From positions 1-7,128 of the forward strand of contig JAKEIF010000225.1 of assembly GCA_022545875.1 (NCBI GenBank): a stretch of 7,128 bases of DNA. The letters are read 5' to 3'. A model generated the notes under the pieces. It made no database searches, was not told the origin of the DNA, and saw only the letters and a program-made list of their open reading frames with translations. The position numbers and the translations under genes were made by a program. This stretch comes from Nitrososphaera sp. (GTDB taxonomy: Archaea > Thermoproteota > Nitrososphaeria > Nitrososphaerales > Nitrososphaeraceae). Below, one piece after another: positions 1 through 5,149 of this stretch (the stretch's first letter is position 1; the number at the start of each line of letters is the position of its first letter).

Positions 1-1196
1 GACATTTTTACCAATACCCTTGCCAAGTCGTCATAATTCAGCGTGGCGGAGGGGGTGCACATTGTGACTACCGACCCGACCTCCGGATGAGCGAGCACTT
101 GCAGCAACACCTTTTCAAAGCGCAGAAAATCCGCATCCCCGACAATGTCTACCGGATTTCGAGGCGAGCCATATGCAGGTATTACCTTGGCGATCGAATC
201 ACGTATGGACGAAATGTCCGCCATCTTTAATCCATAGCGGGAACAAGAGTCAGTCGAAATTATTGCAGGACCTCCTGCATTTGAAACGATTACAACACCT
301 CCGTTTGGAAGCGGCTGCTTTGAAAATGCAGTGGCAAGATCAAAAAGTTCCCCCATCGTGTCAACACGTATGACGCCACATTGTGCAAATGCTGCTTCAT
401 AGTTCGCGTCAGACCCGCCAAGAGCTCCTGTATGAGAAGCAGCCGCCTTGGCGCCTTCCGCGGTCCTGCCCGACTTTAGCACAATTATGGGCTTTTTCTT
501 CTCTGTCGTTATCTTTCTTGCAATGTCCATAAACCTCCTTGCGCTCCTGATGTCCTCGAGGTACATGACAATGACTTTGGTGTCTTCGTCTTCTGCCAAG
601 AGTTCCAGTACGTCGCTTTCGTCCATGTCGACTTTGTTTCCCATGCTGATTACTTTGGAAAAACCTATGTTTTGAGCCTCGGCGTCTTCAACTGTCGCTG
701 CACATATTGCGCCGCTTTGTGAAACAAGAGCAATGCCGCCGTGCTTGGGGGTAATTTTCAAAAAAGTCGAATTCATCATGTTGGCTTTTGAAAGGCTCAT
801 TATCCCGAGGCAATTCGGACCAATTACCCTGATGCCGTATTTTCGCGCTATTTCGCCAACTTCTCTCTCCAGCTTTGCGCCTTCCTCGTCTACTTCCTTA
901 AAGCCTGCCGATACAATTATGGCTCCCTTGATTCCCTTCTTGCCCACTTCTTCCATTACCGCCGGAGTAAACCTGCTTGGAGCGGCCACCACCGCCAGGT
1001 CAACGCTTTCAGGTATGTCTACAACGCTCTTGTATGCGACCAGGCCTCCCACGGTTGGGTTTGACGGGGTCACCGGGTAGATCTTGCCCTTGAAGTGCCT
1101 TGCAATATTGGTAAAGATGGTCTTGCCCACACCAGGCTTTTCCGACGCACCGATAACCGCGATTGATTGTGGAGAAAAGAAGATCGAGTTAGACAT
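1..1196 (-). CDS. ADP-forming acyl-CoA synthetase (CoA-binding, alpha-type region), 3' end cut by the window
   Basis: Cytoplasmic enzyme that joins a carboxylic acid to CoA at the expense of ATP, giving ADP and phosphate through a phosphohistidine. The 398 visible residues begin with a Rossmann CoA-binding domain (AVIGASEKPGVG at 13-24, GPNCLG at 126-131), followed by the succinyl-CoA-ligase fold with the phosphate loop SQSG at 159-162. The phosphorylated histidine is His255 in SHTGALGG, where related enzymes usually have SHTGALAG. The ATP-grasp part, if fused as in thaumarchaeal homologues of about 700 residues, lies beyond the left edge. In Thaumarchaeota this family includes the 3-hydroxypropionyl-CoA and 4-hydroxybutyryl-CoA synthetases of the HP/HB carbon-fixation cycle. 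I cannot tell which of these it is, or whether it is an acetyl-CoA synthetase. The ATG at 1196 follows a TATA box by about 30 bases. Family call is secure; substrate is open. Confidence 0.9.
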   Translation of the reverse strand, partial: MSNSIFFSPQSIAVIGASEKPGVGKTIFTNIARHFKGKIYPVTPSNPTVGGLVAYKSVVDIPESVDLAVVAAPSRFTPAVMEEVGKKGIKGAIIVSAGFKEVDEEGAKLEREVGEIARKYGIRVIGPNCLGIMSLSKANMMNSTFLKITPKHGGIALVSQSGAICAATVEDAEAQNIGFSKVISMGNKVDMDESDVLELLAEDEDTKVIVMYLEDIRSARRFMDIARKITTEKKKPIIVLKSGRTAEGAKAAASHTGALGGSDANYEAAFAQCGVIRVDTMGELFDLATAFSKQPLPNGGVVIVSNAGGPAIISTDSCSRYGLKMADISSIRDSIAKVIPAYGSPRNPVDIVGDADFLRFEKVLLQVLAHPEVGSVVTMCTPSATLNYDDLARVLVKM

Positions 1197-1222
1197 ACGG
1201 GGTGAAAGGCATCCCAAGACGG

Positions 1223-1230
1223 TTATAAAG
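1223..1230 (-). promoter_or_regulatory. TATA box of the acyl-CoA synthetase gene
   Basis: On the minus strand this reads CTTTATAA. The centre of its TTTATA core is about 30 bases before the ATG at 1196, so transcription should begin only a few bases before the start codon. No Shine-Dalgarno-like purine run lies between, as expected for a near-leaderless archaeal mRNA. Confidence 0.65.
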
Positions 1231-1267
1231 TAATCTCATCGCAATGGCATGTCGAATCGATCTCTTG

Positions 1268-1279
1268 TCTATCAATAGA
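1268..1279. promoter_or_regulatory. Short inverted repeat abutting the PKD-gene TATA element (possible operator)
   Basis: TCTAT and ATAGA form perfect 5-base arms around a 2-base centre. The repeat sits directly upstream of the TATA-like element at 1280-1287, where TFB would contact DNA, inside the 117-base divergent intergenic region. A regulator bound here could act on the PKD gene and perhaps on the divergent synthetase gene. A repeat this short could also be chance. Confidence 0.25.
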
Positions 1280-1287
1280 TTTGTATA
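1280..1287 (+). promoter_or_regulatory. TATA-like element of the PKD-protein gene
   Basis: TTTGTATA is centred about 29 bases before the ATG at 1314, matching the spacing of the other genes here. It overlaps the in-frame TTG at 1281, which argues that this TTG is promoter and not a start codon. Confidence 0.55.
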
Positions 1288-1313
1288 GACGAAAATCGCC
1301 CGTATATCTAGCG

Positions 1314-1754
1314 ATGAAAGCCCTTAAAGGCACAAAGCTAGCGGCGGTGTTTGTTGGCGTGGGCATCGCTGTCGGCATAGTAATTGCCCTTGCTATAGTG
1401 GGCAGCCAGACAGGGGGCCAGGTCTTTGCCCGTGTGGTTGAGGATGGTGATAACCCGTTTCTTGATCCTGAGTATCTGAAAACGTACCAGACAAGCCTCA
1501 GGACCGGGGCGCATTACAAATCCGAAGTTGAAGTGGGCCAGTCAGCCTTTTTCGTTTCCGATGCCAAGGGGGGCAAGCAGCCGTACGCTTTTGAATGGCG
1601 GTTCGATGACGGCGTTGTACTGACTGAACAGAATGCGACCCGAACTTTTGAGTCGCCCGGACAATATCGCTTTGACCTGACAGTTACCGACGCTGATGGC
1701 AAGAAGGCAGGGAGCACCCAGATGTCGGTGAAAGTCAAGGAACTACAAGACTGA
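1314..1754 (+). CDS. Membrane-anchored PKD-domain surface protein
   Basis: A protein of 146 residues with one hydrophobic segment at about 8-30 (small, Gly/Ala/Val/Ile-rich) after a Lys-containing N-terminus. It is therefore either a signal anchor or a signal peptide, with the rest outside the cell. Residues about 68-142 form one PKD (Ig-like) beta-sandwich: WRFDDG at 95-100, the aromatic before SPGQY at 114-118, and LTVTD at 122-126 are the family landmarks. An N-A-T glycosylation sequon lies at 107-109. PKD domains usually mediate protein or polysaccharide contacts on archaeal surfaces; no catalytic residues are visible. A longer frame opens at TTG 1281, but that codon lies in the TATA element, so ATG 1314 is chosen. 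It is transcribed divergently from the synthetase gene. Partner and exact role unknown. Confidence 0.8.
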   Translation: MKALKGTKLAAVFVGVGIAVGIVIALAIVGSQTGGQVFARVVEDGDNPFLDPEYLKTYQTSLRTGAHYKSEVEVGQSAFFVSDAKGGKQPYAFEWRFDDGVVLTEQNATRTFESPGQYRFDLTVTDADGKKAGSTQMSVKVKELQD

Positions 1755-1773
1755 TGAATCCCTGTTCGCAACC

Positions 1774-1781
1774 TTTATTTT
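1774..1781 (+). promoter_or_regulatory. TATA box of the M20 peptidase gene, in a T-rich stretch after the PKD gene
   Basis: TTTATTTT is centred about 28 bases before the TTG at 1805, which supports a leaderless transcript starting at that TTG. The same T-rich run, 20 bases after the PKD stop codon, could also help end the upstream transcript, since archaeal terminators are often simple T-tracts. Confidence 0.5.
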
Positions 1782-1804
1782 CGATTGCCAGTCGCTAGCA
1801 CCTG

Positions 1805-3163
1805 TTGAGCTCCATTGACCAGCTAGTCGATTCAGAAATGGACGCCATGGTAGCAGACCTCCAGACTCTGATAAGGCAGCCAAGCGTTTCTGCAAAAAAG
1901 CAGGGTCTCGTCGAATGCGCTAACCTTGTATCTTCCATTATGAAAAAAGCCGGAATTAGTTCAGATGTTCTCTATCTCGATGACAAATCCATTCCGCCAA
2001 TTGTCTGCGGAGAGTTGAAATCAAAATCAAACCCAGGCAAGACTCTGCTATTTTACAACCATTATGACGTACAGCCGGCCGAGCCTGTAGAACTTTGGAA
2101 TGCAGAGCCATTTAGCGGCAAGCTTGAAGGTAACTATGTTTATGGAAGAGGGTCCGCGGACGACAAAGGCGAGCTGATAACTCGCATCAAAGCAGTCGAA
2201 TATTATCTAAAGAAAACAGGCGATGTACCATGCAACGTAAAGTTCATTGTCGAAGGCGAAGAGGAGATTGGAAGCGTGCATGTAGAACAGTACCTCCAAA
2301 AATACCATGAGAGGCTTGCCTGTGACGGAGTGATATGGGAATTCGGATATGTCGACGCAAAGGACAGGCCGATTATCAGCCTGGGGATGAAAGGATTGCT
2401 CTACGTGGAGCTTGCCGCAACCGGCCCGTCACGCGACGCACACTCGAGCCTCGCCGTATTGATAGAAAACCCTGCGTGGCGGCTAGTCTCTGCGCTTGCC
2501 AGCATGCGGGATTCAAATGGCAAGATCCTGATAAAAGACTGGTACAAGGAAGTCCGAGATTTCACAAGCCAGGAATTAGATGTTATTGCCCAAGAGCCTT
2601 TTGACGAAGCAGAGTTCAAAGAAGAATACGGCATTACCAGGTTCGTAGCCGGCGCAGAGGGAAGGGACGTCAAGAAGGCTCTGGTTGGTATGCCGACATG
2701 CAACATTGCGGGCCTGAATTCTGGGTATATTGGCGAAGGTGCCAAGACAGTCCTTCCCTCAAAGGCTATGGTCAAGATTGACTTTAGGCTTGTGCCAGAC
2801 ATGATCCCCGAAAGGCAGCTTGAGCGCCTGAAGGCTCATCTCTTTGAACACGGATTTGACGACATTGAAGTCGTCTTTATCCATGGCGAGGCGGCCGCTA
2901 GGACTTCAATAAGCGACCCCTTTGTGAAACAGGTAGAGCAGGCTGCGAAGGTGACGTTTGGCTCGGCGATCATAAGCGTCTCTTCCGCCGGGACCGGGCC
3001 GATGTATTCGTTTGCAAAGGTGCTCAAATCTCCATGCATCTCTGTCGGAAGCACGTACATGTTTGCCCGCATCCATTCGCCAAACGAGTTTGCAAGAGTT
3101 GATCTTTTGAACAAGACGACTAAATGCATAGGCAGGATAATGGAGAATTTCTCTGCGGGCTGA
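1805..3163 (+). CDS. M20-family zinc metallopeptidase (CNDP-type dipeptidase)
   Basis: Predicted cytoplasmic hydrolase of dipeptides or N-acylated amino acids with a two-zinc site. The 452 residues match the usual family length of about 450-470. All key elements are present: His86 and Asp88 in NHYDVQP, the bridging Asp119 in GSADDKGE, the general base Glu153 with zinc ligand Glu154 in EGEEEIGS, a probable acidic ligand at Glu179 where carnosinases have Asp, and the last zinc histidine His424 in ARIHSPNE. The inserted dimerisation ('lid') domain spans roughly 195-310 and carries His213 in RDAHSS, equivalent to the histidine that reaches into the partner's active site. There is no signal peptide. 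The start is TTG, chosen because it follows the TATA box by about 28 bases; the next in-frame ATG, codon 12, would trim the first helix. M20 annotations such as DapE, ArgE or carboxypeptidase are often interchanged, so the substrate is not assigned. Confidence 0.9.
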   Translation: MSSIDQLVDSEMDAMVADLQTLIRQPSVSAKKQGLVECANLVSSIMKKAGISSDVLYLDDKSIPPIVCGELKSKSNPGKTLLFYNHYDVQPAEPVELWNAEPFSGKLEGNYVYGRGSADDKGELITRIKAVEYYLKKTGDVPCNVKFIVEGEEEIGSVHVEQYLQKYHERLACDGVIWEFGYVDAKDRPIISLGMKGLLYVELAATGPSRDAHSSLAVLIENPAWRLVSALASMRDSNGKILIKDWYKEVRDFTSQELDVIAQEPFDEAEFKEEYGITRFVAGAEGRDVKKALVGMPTCNIAGLNSGYIGEGAKTVLPSKAMVKIDFRLVPDMIPERQLERLKAHLFEHGFDDIEVVFIHGEAAARTSISDPFVKQVEQAAKVTFGSAIISVSSAGTGPMYSFAKVLKSPCISVGSTYMFARIHSPNEFARVDLLNKTTKCIGRIMENFSAG

Positions 3164-3257
3164 TGTGTCAGGGGAATTAACCAGAAGGTAAACTGCGGCA
3201 GTGAATAAACCGGAGGAATTAGAGCCCGAGTCAGATTAACGGTGGAGAAAGGCGATA

Positions 3258-3592
3258 ATGTTTCGCTGATACTATTTGGAAATGCACAACCGATACTTTG
3301 TCTCTTTCCTAGGCGAGGACATGACTGGGACCTTTAACTTCAAGTCAACGATTCCGAACAGCTACCCGACAGGGCGAGAACTACATCAGCTTTGTTGACG
3401 CAAACAACCAGATAGGCGAGCTGGACGAGGCAGACATGGTGCTCGCTAACGCCACCGAGTCTCTGAATATGGCGCTAGAACTATTAGAATCTGGCTCGGT
3501 TTATCATTATCAAAATGCACTCGACAGGGGCCATCACCGGCTTTACTGTATTTATCGAACGAGATGAAGTGGTAGCACTACTCAATCTATAG
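3258..3592 (+). pseudogene. Decayed small protein gene, readable across three frames
   Basis: No intact gene fills 3164-3698, but protein-like sequence runs through this stretch if the frame moves forward one base twice. Segment A reads from about 3270 with NRYFVSFLGEDMTGTFNF, and continues to about 3370. Segment B takes over at 3370 with GENYISFVDANNQIGELDEA and runs to about 3498. Segment C from about 3497 reads IIIKMHSTGAITGFTVFIER and ends at TAG 3590-3592. An ATG at 3258 lies in frame A but meets TGA at 3267, which one C-to-T change from CGA would explain. A GGTGGAG purine run precedes it. The joined product would be about 110 residues, the size of a whole small protein. I do not recognise the family. 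Real decay and two sequencing indels (one site lies in a GGG run) both fit. Confidence 0.55.
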
Positions 3593-3630
3593 TACTAGAC
3601 GAGCTAGGAAATCGGCGCCGCCACACTTGC

Positions 3631-3638
3631 TTTTATAC
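3631..3638 (+). promoter_or_regulatory. Strong TATA-like element upstream of the zinc-ribbon membrane protein gene
   Basis: TTTTATAC resembles the elements before the synthetase and DUF5519 genes. It predicts a start of transcription near 3661, which would give the 3699 gene a leader of about 38 bases without a Shine-Dalgarno site. It is an alternative to, or an addition to, the weaker element at 3669-3675. Confidence 0.4.
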
Positions 3639-3668
3639 ATCTGTAGCCCGATGATATGGAACCAAAGC

Positions 3669-3675
3669 TATTTTA
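3669..3675 (+). promoter_or_regulatory. Weak TATA-like element at leaderless spacing
   Basis: TATTTTA is centred 27 bases before the GTG at 3699, exactly the spacing of the other genes in the window, but it is a poorer match to the archaeal consensus than TTTTATAC at 3631-3638. Confidence 0.4.
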
Positions 3676-3698
3676 GAACAAAGAACCAATAGATCCCG

Positions 3699-4028
3699 GT
3701 GGATCCTAATACAAAGAGATTTCTAAAGACCCAGATGGTCTGGATTGCAATATCTCTCGCGATCAGCTTTGGTCTTTCGCTTCTCTTACCGTTCCCGTAC
3801 AGTCTCGTTGCGATAATAGGCGTTTTCCTGGCCATGAACTATTTCATGAGACAGCGACAGATGAGAAGAATGGGCATGCGTGGAGGAGGGTTCTTTGGCA
3901 CAGGCCAAGGCTCAATGTTTGGCCAACGGGGCATTCGGTATGTCTGCATCATGTGCGGTGCGAAACATAACGGAGGCTCCTGCCCTAATTGCGGTTCAAA
4001 GCTAAAGAAAGCGTCCTTCGAAGACTGA
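3699..4028 (+). CDS. Small two-helix membrane protein with C-terminal zinc ribbon
   Basis: A protein of 109 residues that I cannot assign to a named family. A short charged N-terminus (MDPNTKRFLKTQ) is followed by two hydrophobic segments at about 13-31 and 33-49, joined by a tight Pro-containing turn (LLPFPYS) that suggests a helical hairpin with both ends on the same side. Then comes a basic, Met/Arg/Gly-rich linker (RQRQMRRMGMRGGGFFG, about 51-67), which by the positive-inside rule places the tail in the cytoplasm. The tail is a zinc ribbon with Cys83, Cys86, Cys95 and Cys98 (CIMCG and CPNCG knuckles, 8 residues apart). It could bind nucleic acid or a protein at the membrane, but function is unknown. 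The GTG start is the first possible one, because an in-frame TAG lies at 3690-3692; ATG 3735 is the only close alternative. Confidence 0.75.
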   Translation: MDPNTKRFLKTQMVWIAISLAISFGLSLLLPFPYSLVAIIGVFLAMNYFMRQRQMRRMGMRGGGFFGTGQGSMFGQRGIRYVCIMCGAKHNGGSCPNCGSKLKKASFED

Positions 4029-4128
4029 CCGCCTGGCTTTGAACTTTGGGTTCATCTTTGTGATGGCCCATGGTTTCATTATTTGGACGAGCACGTGTCA
4101 TTTCAGTAAGCGAAATAACTGCACAGCG

Positions 4129-4136
4129 TTATATGC
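4129..4136 (+). promoter_or_regulatory. TATA box of the winged-helix gene
   Basis: TTATATGC, with the TTATAT core centred about 27 bases before the ATG at 4159. This places the start of transcription essentially at the start codon and excludes the longer frame that opens with TTG at 4039. Confidence 0.65.
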
Positions 4137-4158
4137 GCGAATTGTTTTCAGATTACAA

Positions 4159-4437
4159 ATGCAATATCGCGGGCGCATAGATATTTTCGCAGAGATCCTC
4201 TACATTGCAAATGGAGGCGCGACTAGATCAAAATTAATGAATGGCGCGAACCTCTCATCGGCCCAGCTCGATGAGCTGTCGGATAAATTGATGCACAGCA
4301 GCCTTTTGGAGTATTCGCATGCCGACCAGAAATTCAGGACGACAGAAAAAGGGTTCCGGCTTCTTGATGACTATAGCGAATTAAACAGCATATCCGGGAA
4401 CAAGAGAAGATTTGACGACCTGCGGTTCTATCGGTAA
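4159..4437 (+). CDS. Winged-helix DNA-binding protein (HTH_45 / ArnR1-like type)
   Basis: A 92-residue predicted transcription regulator made almost entirely of one winged helix-turn-helix domain. The order is typical of the archaeal HTH_45 family: RGRIDIFAEILYIA (4-17) as helix 1, NGGATRSKLMNGANLS (18-33) covering helix 2 and the turn, SSAQLDELSDKLMHSSLLEY (33-52) as the recognition helix and following turn, a short wing, and TTEKGFRLLDDYSEL (61-75) as the closing helix. A basic tail (NKRRFDDLRFYR) follows. There is no ligand-binding domain. Thaumarchaeota carry many such single-domain proteins, mostly uncharacterised. The gene stands alone with its own promoter, so its targets cannot be read from context. 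The ATG at 4159 is chosen over TTG 4039 because the latter's extra 40 residues resemble no domain and span the TATA box. Confidence 0.8.
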   Translation: MQYRGRIDIFAEILYIANGGATRSKLMNGANLSSAQLDELSDKLMHSSLLEYSHADQKFRTTEKGFRLLDDYSELNSISGNKRRFDDLRFYR

Positions 4438-4476
4438 CGGGATGCCAAGTATTTTAGCAGTTCTTAGGGTATAGCT

Positions 4477-4655
4477 CTAAACTTTGCGCGTAACTTTTTC
4501 CAATTCTGTGATCAACTCGTTGGCGAACCTGACATTTGCGGTTGACAGAAAGGCTAGCTCGCCGAGACGATGCGAACATGGAGGTCACGGAACATCTGGG
4601 TCATCTCAAGGGCGGCTCAGATTGCCCGCATTAGATGTCAGGCAAGTAAGAACAT
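4477..4655 (-). pseudogene. Possible relic of a small helical protein gene
   Basis: The 280 bases between 4437 and 4718 hold no intact gene. On the minus strand, ATG 4655 opens a frame reading MFLLA, stop, HLMRAI, stop, AALEMTQMFRDLHVRIVSA, down to about 4562. Both stops are TGA and could come from CGA by single C-to-T changes. A one-base frame change near 4560 leads into ELAFLSTANVRFANELITEL (from 4560), which ends with a charged tail at TAG 4477-4479. The C-terminal part looks like a coiled coil. The joined sequence of about 60 residues reads like coding sequence, but the case rests on sequence feel alone. The relic overlaps the region upstream of the DUF5519 promoter. Confidence 0.25.
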
Positions 4656-4687
4656 TGTCGCTGAAATTGCAGCAAACTGCTATCATA

Positions 4688-4695
4688 CTTTATAC
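4688..4695 (+). promoter_or_regulatory. TATA box of the DUF5519 gene
   Basis: CTTTATAC, with its TTTATA core centred 26-27 bases before ATG 4718 but only about 12 before ATG 4703. The spacing therefore selects 4718 as the start of a leaderless mRNA. Confidence 0.65.
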
Positions 4696-4717
4696 GGCTG
4701 ACATGTCTAGCATTATC

Positions 4718-5071
4718 ATGGCAGCTGACCTGCGAGGTGCTTCCTCCGACTTGTTTGAAAAAGTCAAGGCAACGTTGGTTAAATGGCCTGGAGTGACATC
4801 TCAGCCACACAGATTTGGCGGAATCGAGTTTCGAGTTGACGGCAGGGAAATGGGTCACATTCATGGTTCATCTCTAGCGGACTTTCCTTTTCCAACGAGC
4901 ATACGTAACCAGCTAGTCGAGAGCCGGAGGGTGTCGCCTCATCACGTACTGCCAAGTTCCGGATGGGTGTCTTACTGGATTAGCAGCGATAGTGACTTTA
5001 TGCCCCTTATCGACCTGTTCAAGTTGCAGTATGAGAGGCTCAGTAAGACCAAGTCGAATCCCCAAGAGTAG
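4718..5071 (+). CDS. DUF5519 ('luciferase domain') family protein
   Basis: A 117-residue soluble protein of the family that databases label luciferase domain (DUF5519). The name does not imply light production here, and the biochemical role is unknown to me. The family landmarks are all visible: WPGV at 23-26, PHRFGGIEFRV at 30-40, GREMGHIHG at 42-50, DFPFP at 55-59, HHVLPSSGWVSYWI at 75-88, and the closing helix LIDLFKLQYERL at 97-108. Conserved histidines (His31, His47, His49, His75, His76) could form a binding or active site. A longer open frame begins at 4484, but its extra 78 residues do not match the family and span the TATA box, so ATG 4718 is used. The family is common in bacteria, so horizontal gain is possible. 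There is no signal peptide or membrane segment. Confidence 0.8.
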   Translation: MAADLRGASSDLFEKVKATLVKWPGVTSQPHRFGGIEFRVDGREMGHIHGSSLADFPFPTSIRNQLVESRRVSPHHVLPSSGWVSYWISSDSDFMPLIDLFKLQYERLSKTKSNPQE

Positions 5072-5119
5072 GCAGGCTATCTCTCCAAAGTAAACCTTCT
5101 CGTGATTTCCCAAGAATGG

Positions 5120-5127
5120 TTAAATAA
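5120..5127 (+). promoter_or_regulatory. TATA box of the C11 peptidase gene
   Basis: TTAAATAA is centred 26-27 bases before the TTG at 5150, the same spacing as for the other leaderless genes. It is the main support for the unusual start codon of the peptidase. Confidence 0.6.
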
Positions 5128-5149
5128 TTGCCAGGTCCAAGCCTGAACG

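Noticed and set aside
173..1080. Three plus-strand open frames (173-373, 448-675, 733-1080)
   Set aside because: They lie antisense to the acyl-CoA synthetase, whose minus-strand reading shows all the family motifs without interruption.
1281..1313. Longer N-terminus of the PKD protein from TTG 1281
   Set aside because: The TTG lies inside the TATA-like element; ATG 1314 has the right spacing and puts the hydrophobic segment near the N-terminus.
1514..3129. Shadow frames in and opposite the PKD and M20 genes (1514-1771 minus, 2335-2604 plus, 2401-2802 minus, 2836-3129 minus)
   Set aside because: They overlap well-supported genes in other frames and show no domain or promoter.
3201..3239. GTG-led 12-codon frame (NKPEELEPESD tail)
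   Set aside because: Too short, with no TATA element at the right spacing. It could be a fragment, but nothing supports it.
4039..4158. Forty extra residues before the winged-helix protein
   Set aside because: They span the TATA box at 4129-4136 and resemble no domain; the HTH_45 match begins just after ATG 4159.
4484..4717. Extension of the DUF5519 protein to 195 residues
   Set aside because: The extra sequence is low in family resemblance and includes the promoter; ATG 4718 fits both the family start and the TATA spacing.
4631..5113. Minus-strand frames 4631-4864 and 4913-5113
   Set aside because: Both are largely antisense to the DUF5519 gene and carry no recognisable motif.
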